Source of the DNA: Collimonas pratensis
Lineage (GTDB): Bacteria; Pseudomonadota; Gammaproteobacteria; Burkholderiales; Burkholderiaceae_D
Direction of reading: 5' to 3'
Length of the DNA stretch: 64,000 bases
Assembly: GCF_001584185.1 (NCBI RefSeq)
Contig: NZ_CP013234.1
Coordinates: 372,001 to 436,000, forward strand
How positions within the stretch are numbered: the stretch's first letter is position 1; the number at the start of each line of letters is the position of its first letter. The notes beneath the pieces were generated by a model. The model was not told the origin of the DNA. It made no database searches and saw only the letters and a list, made by a program, of their open reading frames with translations. Made by a program: the position numbers and the translations under genes. Positions 8,467 to 17,503 of the stretch are shown piece after piece.

Positions 8467-9450
8467 ATGAGTAAAGAGTTTACATTTGCCATCAAGAGCA
8501 TTTGTTTCGATGAAGACTATCGTCCTTCAGACAATACGCGTATCACAACCAACTTTGCTAATTTGGCTAGGGGAGAGAGTCGCCAAGAGAACTTGTGCAA
8601 CACCTTCAGGATGATTGACAATCGTTTCAATGCCCTGGCGTATTGGGATAATCCCAATGGCGATCGCTATACCGTCAAACTTGAAATCATTTCCGTTGAG
8701 ATGAATATTGATGGTGAAAGCGGTGGCAATGCCCTTCCTTTGATTGAAATATTGAAGACGAATATTGTTGATCGAAAAACCAACGAACGCCTTGATGGCA
8801 TCGTAGGGAATAATTTTTCCTCTTACGTACGAGATTATGACTTTAGCGTGCTGTTGCTGGAGCACGCCAAGAATCAGCCCGAATTCAGCACGCCAGATAA
8901 TTTTGGAGGCCTGCATGGAAAGCTGTTCAAGTGTTTCGTGAATTCAGACACTTACAAAGATCATTTCAATAAGCCGCCCGTGATATGTCTGAGTGTTTCG
9001 AGTAGCAAGACTTATCATCGGACTGAAAATCGGCATCCTGTATTGGGCGTTGAATACCAGCAAGATGAATATTCTTTAACTGACGAATATTTCAAAAAAA
9101 TGGGGCTGAAGGTTCGCTACTTCATGCCTCCGAATAGTGCCGCGCCCTTGGCTTTTTATTTTGCTGGTGATTTGCTGGGTGATTACACCAATCTTGAGCT
9201 TATCAGCACCATCAGCACAATGGATACCTTCCAAAAGATTTACCGGCCTGAGATTTACAACGCGAATTCTCCAGCAGGAAAATCCTATCGACCAAGTTTG
9301 AAGCACCAGGATTACTCATTAACTCGCATTGTCTATGATCGGGAAGAGCGTAGCCGGCTGGCGATTGAGCAGGGAAGGTTTGTTGAGGAGAACTTTATCA
9401 AACCATACCAAGCTAGTCTTGAGCAGTGGTCCGTTAATTACGCTCTTTGA
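8467..9450 (+). CDS. mesX: DUF1852 protein, MesX (partner of the MesD methionine synthase)
   Basis: A 327-residue protein from an ATG at 8467, 27 bases upstream of the MesD gene on the same strand. The pairing of a DUF1852 protein with a MetE-C-like protein is the known MesX-MesD arrangement. Established work on folate-independent methionine synthases reported that MesD needs DUF1852 and oxygen. My identification rests on this context and the typical length and sequence style (MSKEFTFAIKSICFDEDYRPS near the start); I cannot run a profile search. No membrane or signal segment is seen, so it is cytosolic. DUF1852 may generate or deliver the methyl donor, but its chemistry is not established. 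Codon use and composition are visibly AT-richer than the flanking genes, shared with mesD, suggesting joint transfer. Confidence 0.85.
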   Translation: MSKEFTFAIKSICFDEDYRPSDNTRITTNFANLARGESRQENLCNTFRMIDNRFNALAYWDNPNGDRYTVKLEIISVEMNIDGESGGNALPLIEILKTNIVDRKTNERLDGIVGNNFSSYVRDYDFSVLLLEHAKNQPEFSTPDNFGGLHGKLFKCFVNSDTYKDHFNKPPVICLSVSSSKTYHRTENRHPVLGVEYQQDEYSLTDEYFKKMGLKVRYFMPPNSAAPLAFYFAGDLLGDYTNLELISTISTMDTFQKIYRPEIYNANSPAGKSYRPSLKHQDYSLTRIVYDREERSRLAIEQGRFVEENFIKPYQASLEQWSVNYAL

Positions 9451-9477
9451 AGAATCAAAAACATAAGGTCATCTACT

Positions 9478-10506
9478 GTGAAAAAATTGTTACCCACATC
9501 AACTGCTGGCAGCTTACCTAAACCCTCTTGGCTTGCACAACCCGAAACACTTTGGTCACCTTGGAAATTGCAAGATGAGGGCTTGATCGAGGGCAAACAA
9601 GATGCTTTGCGTTTGTCACTGCAGGAACAGCAACACGCGGGTATTGATATCGTCAGTGATGGCGAACAAACGCGCCAACATTTTGTTACCACGTTTATTG
9701 AACACCTCAGCGGCGTTGATTTTGAAAACCGTAAGACCGTTAGAATTCGTGATCGCTATGATGCGAGCGTACCGACGGTCGTTGGTGCTGTTGCTCGCCA
9801 AAAACCGGTCTTTGTTGAGGATGCCAAGTTTTTACGTCGGCAAACCAAGCAACCCATCAAATGGGCTTTGCCGGGTCCCATGACCATGATCGATACGCTT
9901 TATGACAACCATTATAAAAGTCGTGAAAAATTGGCTTGGGAATTCGCCAAAATACTCAATCAAGAAGCCAGGGAGTTAGAGGCTGCTGGTGTCGATATCA
10001 TCCAATTTGATGAGCCCGCATTCAATGTTTTCTTTGATGAGGTGAATGATTGGGGAGTTGCCACATTAGAAAAGGCCATTGAAGGACTTAAGTGTGAAAC
10101 TGCTGTCCATATTTGCTATGGCTATGGCATCAAAGCCAATACGGATTGGAAAAAGACGCTGGGTTCAGAGTGGCGACAATATGAAGAAGCTTTTCCCAAG
10201 CTGCAAAAATCCAGTATCGATATAGTCTCACTGGAATGTCACAACTCTCATGTTCCAATGGATCTGATTGAGCTCATTCGGGGTAAAAAAGTGATGGTCG
10301 GCGCCATTGATGTGGCAGCCAACACTATTGAAACACCCGAGGAAGTAGCCAATACACTACGAAAAGCACTTCAATTTGTAGATGCCGACAAGCTCTATCC
10401 TTGCACCAACTGTGGCATGGCTCCCCTATCTCGCGAAGTTGCAAGAGGCAAGCTAAATGCTTTAAGTGCAGGCGCAGAAATCGTCCGCAGAGAGCTCTCA
10501 AACTAA
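9478..10506 (+). CDS. mesD: Core (folate-independent) methionine synthase MesD
   Basis: 342 residues from a GTG start, 27 bases after mesX. The protein matches only the C-terminal catalytic half of MetE. It has a zinc-site signature with candidate ligands H211 and C213 (VHICYG), E253 (VSLEC) and C312 (CTNCGM), and substrate motifs DGEQ and QFDEPAF. The N-terminal folate-binding half of MetE (about 400 residues) is absent, so 5-methyl-THF-triglutamate cannot be used in the normal way. Adjacent DUF1852 places it in the MesD family, reported to work without folate or cobalamin but to need DUF1852 and oxygen. Reaction: transfer of a methyl group from an unidentified donor to homocysteine, in the cytosol. 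Composition is AT-rich like mesX. Confidence 0.88.
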   Translation: MKKLLPTSTAGSLPKPSWLAQPETLWSPWKLQDEGLIEGKQDALRLSLQEQQHAGIDIVSDGEQTRQHFVTTFIEHLSGVDFENRKTVRIRDRYDASVPTVVGAVARQKPVFVEDAKFLRRQTKQPIKWALPGPMTMIDTLYDNHYKSREKLAWEFAKILNQEARELEAAGVDIIQFDEPAFNVFFDEVNDWGVATLEKAIEGLKCETAVHICYGYGIKANTDWKKTLGSEWRQYEEAFPKLQKSSIDIVSLECHNSHVPMDLIELIRGKKVMVGAIDVAANTIETPEEVANTLRKALQFVDADKLYPCTNCGMAPLSREVARGKLNALSAGAEIVRRELSN

Positions 10507-10525
10507 TTAATTCTGAGGCGGAAAA

Positions 10526-10554
10526 TGGCCGTCGTGAGCTGCTCGCGACGGCCA
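10526..10554 (+). terminator. Stem-loop after mesD
   Basis: TGGCCGTCG (10526-10534) pairs with CGACGGCCA (10546-10554) over 9 bp with an 11-base loop, 20 bases after the mesD stop. There is no clear U-tract (AACACGG follows), so it is either a weak terminator or a 3'-end stabiliser. Confidence 0.5.
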
Positions 10555-10596
10555 AACACGGAGAATGGAGTGGGCGATTTGATCGGTTTTGATCGA

Positions 10597-10609
10597 TGAG
10601 TCGCTTTCA
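10597..10609. promoter_or_regulatory. Candidate MetR site upstream of flavin reductase
   Basis: TGAGTCGCTTTCA differs by one base from the MetR consensus TGAA-N5-TTCA and lies 93 bases before the flavin reductase ATG. A single near-match is weak alone, but two other such sites occur in this locus. Confidence 0.4.
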
Positions 10610-10701
10610 ACATTGGCAAAGGCCGAAGTCAGCCAACATTACCTGACTACTTCAGGCCGTCCTTAACACTTTCGATCTGCACCCAGCATTTAGTACCTAC
10701 T

Positions 10702-11211
10702 ATGTCACTTTCTAGTTCTGCTATCGAGCCATTGAGCTTTCGCGAAGCGCTCGGGCACTACGCATCCGGTATCACGGTGATTACATCACACATCGACGGC
10801 GAGCCGATTGGCTTCACTTGCCAGTCGTTCCATAGTGTGTCAATGAACCCGCCGTTGGTGTCATTCAGCGTAATGTCCAGTTCGGCCAGTTATCCCAAAA
10901 TTCGCCGGGCAGGTCGATTCGCAGTGAATATCCTGTCAGATGAGCAAGTCAAGATTTCCAACCAATTCGCTCGGCGAGGCACGGACAAGTGGCACGAAAT
11001 CGAATGGCGTGAATCGCCGCTGGGGAATCCGGTCATTGTCGGCAGCCTGCACTGGCTTGATTGCGAAATTCACGCCGAACACGCCGCAGGTGATCACCTG
11101 ATCGTGATTGGTGAAGTGAAAGCGTTAAACCTGCAAGAAGCCGCTGCTACGCAGCCATTGCTGTATTACAAAGGACAATATTGCAACCTCGCCGCGCATA
11201 GCCCGGTTTGA
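10702..11211 (+). CDS. Flavin reductase family protein
   Basis: 169 residues of the flavin-reductase-like (FMN-binding split-barrel) family: FREALGHYASGITVITS at residues 11-27, IGFTCQSFHSVSMNPPLVSFSV, then RFAVNILSDEQVKISNQFA, and a C-terminal LLYYKGQYCNL. Such enzymes use NAD(P)H to supply reduced FMN/FAD to a partner monooxygenase. It lies 195 bases downstream of mesD on the same strand. Since MesD/DUF1852 needs oxygen, a reduced-flavin supplier next door suggests, as inference only, that DUF1852 or another partner is a flavin-dependent oxygenase. Composition is more like the chromosome than mesXD. Confidence 0.87.
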   Translation: MSLSSSAIEPLSFREALGHYASGITVITSHIDGEPIGFTCQSFHSVSMNPPLVSFSVMSSSASYPKIRRAGRFAVNILSDEQVKISNQFARRGTDKWHEIEWRESPLGNPVIVGSLHWLDCEIHAEHAAGDHLIVIGEVKALNLQEAAATQPLLYYKGQYCNLAAHSPV

Positions 11212-11420
11212 GCGTTGACCTCTGCGACCGTCTTTTACGTTGCAATCAATCAAGAGCCTTGCCATCTCCCTGAATATTCCTGGCGCCGGAGCCGAAGTGG
11301 CGTTACCTAAATGGGACGGGGTGGCGATCACCCTTGGTATGCCGACGGCCTTATTTATCAGTCCGGGCTACCCGGCGGGGCCATTGCTACCTGGCCGGCT
11401 ATCATGCTCTGGGGTTCGAT

Positions 11421-12875
11421 TCAGCGCCCTGGCGTCGAATCTTTCGGCTCGAACCATTCAGGCCAGGAACTGCGGTGCCTGTTGCCCGCTTCGATGCAAG
11501 GAATCAAGGTCTGCGCCAGCACAGGTAACTGATTGGCAGATTTGGCAATCCGGTATTTGACACTGTGCACGCACTCGCGGTCGGCAAATTCGCAACGGTT
11601 GAGCTGGGTACCGCCACAGGGGCCGTTCGCCAGGCCTTTAGGGCATGTCTCGGGGCACACGTAGAGGGTCTCCTGCAAGCGGCAGCTGCCGCAGGTATCA
11701 CAGCCGACCAGCGGCCGTTTGACCGTCCGTTCGACAGCATGTAGCGCATCCGCAGCCACGCCGACCTTCCAGAATGGTCGCCTCATGCTCCAGCCCAAAG
11801 TTCTGCTGAGCCATCCCGTGCGGCTGAAGAACTGGCCATGTACCGTGGAGAGTAGCGCGTATCGCAGGCGCTCCCGGGGCGTGGCGGCGACATTGGATTG
11901 CCCCATTTCCCAGGCGCCGATTGCGGGGACGAAGCATACCTCGGGCGCCCCAAGCATCTGCCAACTTGCATGCCATCGTTCGATCCAATCGGTCAGTGAG
12001 CTCATGCTCTCCCGCTGCTCGGCGATCGCCTGCTCCAACGACAGCAGTTCGTCCAGCGTATGCACACCGCACACATGAACACCGGCATAGCCCATCAATT
12101 GCAGGCCCACTATCTGCAGAGCCAGGCGCTCGAGGCTTCGTGCGCTGGCATAGGCCTGGGATACTTGCTGCTCCCTGCCCAGCAGCTCGCGCGTGGATTC
12201 GGTGATGACGATGCCGGGCACAGTCTGCAGAACGGCCGCGCGCTTGTCGCTCAGGCGCATCACGCAGGCCAGCATGGGTTTCATACGTACCTGAGCGCGC
12301 ATCCAGGTCTGGGCTTCAATATGCTTGGCGGTGTCGAAACCCAGTTGCAGGGTAAAGAAATCAGCGCCAGCCAGAAGTTTTTTCTGCCCCTTCAGATATT
12401 GTGCGCCGCCTTCTTCTTCGCGGTATTTGAACGGGTTCAATGCAGCGCCCAACAGCCAGTCCGGGCAGTGCTCGCGGGCGATCTGCAGCGCGGGTACTGA
12501 CTCCAGATAGCGCACTGGCGCCTGATCAGGATGATGGCCTGGCAAGCGATCGCCACTGAGCAGCAACAATTGCTCCAAGCCACGAGCCTTCATCGACTCC
12601 ATCTGGAGCAGCAAGTCTGCACGCCCGCGATCCTTGCCTGAAAAGTGCAGCAAGGATGAGGCCGGATCCCCCAATGCCCCAGCGCCTTCCAAGGGGCTCA
12701 AGTCCGAATGCAGGCCGACACGATCGGCGAAGGCTGGCAGTAACGGCCAGCCTGCCAGGTGCCCGCGTTGCACGATTTGTTCAAGCGCGATCAAGCGCAC
12801 AGGGGACTGTTGAGGGACGACCTCTAGCACGCAGACGAAGCGTCTTTCGTTCAGCGCCTGTTTTAATTTACTCAA
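11421..12875 (-). CDS. MetF-like methylenetetrahydrofolate reductase with Cys-rich C-terminal domain
   Basis: 484 residues. The N-terminal about 300 residues have the MTHFR beta/alpha-barrel pattern (VCVLEVVPQQS at the start, LLLLSGDRLPG, QLGFDTAKH). Residues about 330-450 are the MTHFR C-terminal-type domain, with a Cys cluster CDTCGSCRLQETLYVCPETC and GPCGGTQLNRC that could bind metal or an Fe-S cluster. Start is a TTG at 12875, 26 bases after queH, with no strong Shine-Dalgarno; no in-frame ATG is nearby. Expected role: making or using 5-methyl-THF, or an electron-transfer variant of MetF in C1/O-demethylation pathways. Its presence beside a folate-independent synthase is notable. It probably forms an operon with queH. 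Confidence 0.82.
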   Translation of the reverse strand: MSKLKQALNERRFVCVLEVVPQQSPVRLIALEQIVQRGHLAGWPLLPAFADRVGLHSDLSPLEGAGALGDPASSLLHFSGKDRGRADLLLQMESMKARGLEQLLLLSGDRLPGHHPDQAPVRYLESVPALQIAREHCPDWLLGAALNPFKYREEEGGAQYLKGQKKLLAGADFFTLQLGFDTAKHIEAQTWMRAQVRMKPMLACVMRLSDKRAAVLQTVPGIVITESTRELLGREQQVSQAYASARSLERLALQIVGLQLMGYAGVHVCGVHTLDELLSLEQAIAEQRESMSSLTDWIERWHASWQMLGAPEVCFVPAIGAWEMGQSNVAATPRERLRYALLSTVHGQFFSRTGWLSRTLGWSMRRPFWKVGVAADALHAVERTVKRPLVGCDTCGSCRLQETLYVCPETCPKGLANGPCGGTQLNRCEFADRECVHSVKYRIAKSANQLPVLAQTLIPCIEAGNRHRSSWPEWFEPKDSTPGR

Positions 12876-12898
12876 GGCAGCACAGGTATGACCAAAAC

Positions 12899-13570
12899 TC
12901 AGTCCTCGGCCGCAGCATCTTCATCGCCGTAAAACTTGACGCCCAGCTGGATGCGTTCGCGGCCGCTTTCCTGACGGTGCCGATTTGTGTCGCGCAAAGA
13001 GTAGACGCAACCGCAATACTCCTGTTGATAGAAGTTCTCGCGCTTGCTGATTTCGATCATGCGCGCCGACCCGCCGCCTTTGCGCCAGTTGTATTCCCAA
13101 TAAAGCATGTCCGGATAGTGCGAAGCAGCACGCACGCCGCAATCATTGATCTGCTGCATGTCCTTCCAGCGCGAGATACCCAGCGAGCTGGTGATGACCC
13201 GGAAACCATGTTCATGAGCATACAGCGCCGTGCGCTCGAAACGCATGTCGAAGCACATGGTGCAGCGTATACCGCGCTCCGGTTCATTTTCCATGCCTTT
13301 GGCGCGTTCAAACCAATTGTCGCGATCATAATCGGCGTCGATGAAGGGAACGCCAAATTCTTCAGCAAAGCGGATGTTTTCCTGCTTGCGCAGTTCGTAT
13401 TCCTTCAGCGGATGAATATTGGGATTGTAAAAGAAGATCGCGAAGTCGATGCCGGACGCCTGAATGGCTTCCATCACTTCGCCCGAACAGGGGGCGCAGC
13501 AGGAATGCAGCAGCACCTTGTTGTGTCCGTCGGGCAAGGCCAGCGACTTGCGTTCGGTTGTGGATGCCAT
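12899..13570 (-). CDS. queH: Epoxyqueuosine reductase QueH
   Basis: 223 residues. Three cysteine motifs mark QueH (DUF208): [11 protein letters not shown] at residues 22-32, RCTMCFDMR in the middle, and [13 protein letters not shown] near the C-terminus. These bind the Fe-S cluster and zinc used to reduce epoxyqueuosine to queuosine in tRNA, the last step of queuosine synthesis; QueH is the non-orthologous alternative to the cobalamin-dependent QueG. GGAGAG sits before the ATG at 13570. It heads a minus-strand operon with the MetF-like gene. Using a B12-free QueH next to a B12-free methionine synthase suggests adaptation to life without cobalamin. Confidence 0.92.
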   Translation of the reverse strand: MASTTERKSLALPDGHNKVLLHSCCAPCSGEVMEAIQASGIDFAIFFYNPNIHPLKEYELRKQENIRFAEEFGVPFIDADYDRDNWFERAKGMENEPERGIRCTMCFDMRFERTALYAHEHGFRVITSSLGISRWKDMQQINDCGVRAASHYPDMLYWEYNWRKGGGSARMIEISKRENFYQQEYCGCVYSLRDTNRHRQESGRERIQLGVKFYGDEDAAAED

Positions 13571-13642
13571 GAGAACTCTCCATGAAATGCGCCCGCGCTC
13601 GCCGGACTGCGTAACCCGGCATTATCGCCCTCGGTCTGGCCT

Positions 13643-13685
13643 CATGAACATGGATATGTTTTCATGGTTTTATGAATAATATTCA
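13643..13685. promoter_or_regulatory. MetR-type operators upstream of queH
   Basis: TGAATAATATTCA at 13673-13685 is a perfect match to the MetR palindrome TGAA-N5-TTCA. A second dyad, CATGAA (13643-13648) with TTCATG (13661-13666), also contains AACAT/ATGTT symmetry. Both lie between metR's 3' end and the queH start on the minus strand, where the queH-metF-like promoter should be, so MetR control of that operon is likely. Confidence 0.65.
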
Positions 13686-13707
13686 TAGGACTTGTCACCA
13701 GGACGGA

Positions 13708-14598
13708 TCAAGCAACGACGGGCCTCTTCGCCTGCTCGATGAAAGCCCGCAGATAATCGATGCTCACATCAGCCTCGCGTGCGCCCAGGTAGATGTTCTT
13801 GGCAATGCCGTTCTTGCCGAGCCGAACCGGAACCACATCCATCGTGTCCGCGTATTCCTGCACCAGCCAGCGTGGCAGCGCTGCCACGCCGCGTCCGCTG
13901 GCCACCATCTGCAACATGATGTCGGTGGTCTCGATGGCTTTATGGCGCTTGGGCGTGATACAGGCCGGCGTGAGGAACATGCTGTAGATGTCAAGACGAT
14001 CCACCGGCACTGGGTAAGTCACGAGTACCTCGTTGGTTAACTGTTTGGGCTTGACGTACTCTTCCTTGGCGAGCTTGTGGCTGCCAGCCACGACCAACAC
14101 TTGCTCGTAGTCGAACACCGGCTCGAACACCAGGCCGGGCTTGTCTAGCGGATCGGGCGTGACCAGCAAGTCGATTTCATACCCGAACAAGGCGCCGATG
14201 CCGCCAAACTGAAATTTCTGTTTCACGTCCACGTCCACATCCGGCCACGCCGCCAGGTAAGGCGACACCACCTTCAGCAACCACTGATAACAAGGGTGGC
14301 ACTCCATGCCAATGCGCAGCGCGCCACGCTCGCCCTGAGCGAACTGGCGTAGACGTTCTTCCGCCAATGCCAACTGCGGCAGCACCCGGTTGGCCACGGC
14401 CAGCAGGTATTGCCCGGCCTGGGTCAAGCGCAGGTTGCGGCCTTCGCGCAGCCAGATGTCGGTGCCCAATTGCTGTTCCAGCTTCTTCATGCTGTGGCTT
14501 AAAGCCGACTGGGTCACGTGCAGGACGCCTGCAGCCGCGGTCAGCGAACCTTGTTTTTCCACCTCTTGTACGATGGATAAATGAATACGATCAATCAT
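13708..14598 (-). CDS. metR: MetR-type LysR regulator
   Basis: 296 residues. The N-terminal helix-turn-helix spans about residues 1-60 (QGSLTAAAGVLHVTQSALSHSMKKLEQQLG). The effector domain resembles E. coli MetR closely: RIGMECHPCYQWL corresponds to the RIAIECHSCIQWL region, then EIDLLVTPDPL, FDYEQVLVV, TYPVPVDRLDIYSMFLTPA and MVASGRGVAALPRWLV. MetR activates met genes with homocysteine as effector; the EC..C motif is part of the effector region. It is transcribed in the same direction as queH and the MetF-like gene. A near-perfect MetR site lies 7 bases ahead of its own start (autoregulation). Targets probably include queH, the MetF-like gene and perhaps mesXD. Confidence 0.85.
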   Translation of the reverse strand: MIDRIHLSIVQEVEKQGSLTAAAGVLHVTQSALSHSMKKLEQQLGTDIWLREGRNLRLTQAGQYLLAVANRVLPQLALAEERLRQFAQGERGALRIGMECHPCYQWLLKVVSPYLAAWPDVDVDVKQKFQFGGIGALFGYEIDLLVTPDPLDKPGLVFEPVFDYEQVLVVAGSHKLAKEEYVKPKQLTNEVLVTYPVPVDRLDIYSMFLTPACITPKRHKAIETTDIMLQMVASGRGVAALPRWLVQEYADTMDVVPVRLGKNGIAKNIYLGAREADVSIDYLRAFIEQAKRPVVA

Positions 14599-14604
14599 AA
14601 TAAA

Positions 14605-14617
14605 TGAGTAAAATTCA
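14605..14617. promoter_or_regulatory. Near-perfect MetR site ahead of metR
   Basis: TGAGTAAAATTCA matches TGAA-N5-TTCA with one mismatch and sits 7 bases upstream of the metR ATG (14598). It fits the negative autoregulation known for MetR. Confidence 0.5.
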
Positions 14618-14842
14618 TGTTTCTCTAAGATAAACCAATTTTACTTCATCATTTGTTTTACAGTAAAAAGAGCACCCAATGCAGTAAAGACTGAGTGATT
14701 GGTGTTCGTTTGCTTGCTGAGTTGACCCGGTCAGTTTGACCCGCCAATCCCATACTCAATTTTGTTAGCAGGATTGTGTTTTAAACGTGGATCAATTTCG
14801 TGTGCAAATTATGCGGCAAAGTGGGTGAAATTTGGACGCAAA

Positions 14843-15856
14843 TCAACAGGTGGCCGGACCGGTTGAAGCGCGTTCTATCAATTGCGGCGTTGCCGTGATA
14901 CGCATTGCGGCCGATTGGCCCGGCTTGCCGATCAGGTCCAGCAGCAGAGCGACGGCCATTTCGGCGGCGCTGACCGTGGGTACGGCCACCGTCGTCAGGG
15001 CCGGACGCGAAAGGCGCGCCCATTGAATGTCGGTGATGCCGATGATCGAAATATCGTCGGGTACCTTCAATCCCAGGTCGGCCGCAGCGTTCAAAGCGCC
15101 AAGCGCCGGCAGATCATTGCTGGCAAAAATGGCGGTCAGCTGCGGATGCGCTTCGAGCAAGGCTTTCGCGCTTTCATAGCCGGCCTCTACCGAGTCTTCG
15201 ATGTAGCGCGTCCGGTTCTGAGGATGTTTTTGTCCGACCGCGCCGCAGGCGGACAGATATCCTTTGTAGCGTTCGGCGTGTATGCCGTTGATCTTGCTGC
15301 CAACCAGCGCGCCAATATGCTGGTGGCCCAAGCCGATGAGATGGCGTCCCGCGATCGCGCCTGCTTCAAAAAAATCCACGGCGATGCAGGGCAGTTCAGG
15401 CGGTGCATCCGGTTTTTCCCACATGCAGAGCACCACTGGAGCGCCGCGCTGCTCGGTTTTCTTCAGGTCGTCGATGGACAGGTTGGCGTTCATTACCAGC
15501 ACGCCTTCGGACAACGTGCCTGCGATCTGGTCGAGATAGGCGCGCCCCGTTTCCGGGTCGTCATTGGTGTTGCAGACAATCAGAAATCGTCCGCTGGCGC
15601 GCGCTGCGCGTTCAGCGGCCAGTGCAAATTCGGGATAAAAAGGATTGGCAATGCTGGATACCATCAGGGCCAATGTTGGCGCACATCCTTCTGCTAGTGC
15701 GCGAGCGGTGAGATGCGGACGATATCCCAACTGTTCGACTGCCGCGAGAACGCGCAAGCGGGTCTGCTCGCCGACCTTGCCGCGTTTGCGCAAGACATTG
15801 GAGACTGTCGCGGACGTCACGCCGGCCAGGGAGGCGACTTCAGAAAGAGTAGGCAT
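14843..15856 (-). CDS. LacI-family regulator of the beta-galactoside operon
   Basis: 337 residues. The N-terminal LacI helix-turn-helix is unmistakable (MPTLSEVASLAGVTSATVSNVLRKRGKV), then the hinge (VEQLGYRPHLTARALAEG) and a periplasmic-binding-protein-like sensor domain (TLALMVSSIANPFYPEFA, IFASNDLPALGALNAAADLGLKVPDDISIIG). It is divergent from the ABC/GH42 operon, with 455 bases between, containing a perfect 18-bp palindrome at 16145. By position it should repress that operon until a galactoside inducer binds. The effector is inferred from the operon, not read from the protein. Confidence 0.93.
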   Translation of the reverse strand: MPTLSEVASLAGVTSATVSNVLRKRGKVGEQTRLRVLAAVEQLGYRPHLTARALAEGCAPTLALMVSSIANPFYPEFALAAERAARASGRFLIVCNTNDDPETGRAYLDQIAGTLSEGVLVMNANLSIDDLKKTEQRGAPVVLCMWEKPDAPPELPCIAVDFFEAGAIAGRHLIGLGHQHIGALVGSKINGIHAERYKGYLSACGAVGQKHPQNRTRYIEDSVEAGYESAKALLEAHPQLTAIFASNDLPALGALNAAADLGLKVPDDISIIGITDIQWARLSRPALTTVAVPTVSAAEMAVALLLDLIGKPGQSAAMRITATPQLIERASTGPATC

Positions 15857-16144
15857 GGGGGTGGAGGAAAATTTGAGCTCTCGTATTCAACCGTCTATCA
15901 CCGACATTGTCAACGAGGCATATCGCACGGATCGAATCCCCCCAGCCGATGGCAGCGCTCGGGATCAAAAATGTTGTTGCAAACTCAGCGTTGAACTGTG
16001 TCGCAATTTCGATTGCACAGAAAAAAGAAGGTTGGTATTATCGAGCGAAATGATCGATACCAACGGCGTCATTTTCAGAATAACAACGTGGAGACAATAT
16101 CAATGAAGTTCAAAAAAAGCAGCAGCATTTTTTTTTGGAACACC

Positions 16145-16162
16145 AGGTTAAGCGCTTAACCT
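16145..16162. promoter_or_regulatory. LacI-type operator, perfect 18-bp palindrome
   Basis: AGGTTAAGCGCTTAACCT is fully self-complementary with a central CG, the usual LacI/GalR-family operator design. It lies 150 bases upstream of the ATPase gene and 289 bases from the divergent LacI start. It is the best candidate site for the product of the LacI-type gene at 14843. Confidence 0.75.
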
Positions 16163-16311
16163 ATTAATCCTTTCCCATTCAAACCAGGCGGCATGCAAGC
16201 CATCAGCTGGTTCAAGCAGATTGAACGGCTGGGATCGCGGCGCTAACCGACACTGCTTGTTTGGGCAATTTCACAGTCTAGTTTTGTCAACTTCCGCAAG
16301 GAAAGGGACTT

Positions 16312-17451
<1,140 letters not shown>

Positions 17452-17503
17452 CAGGCGTTACCACCTCAATTACAACAACGACCACAACCATGGAGCGAGA
17501 TTC

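Noticed and set aside
11240..11560. Short plus-strand frame between flavin reductase and the MetF-like gene
   Set aside because: It overlaps the 3' end of the MetF-like gene on the other strand and has no motif or ribosome-binding site.
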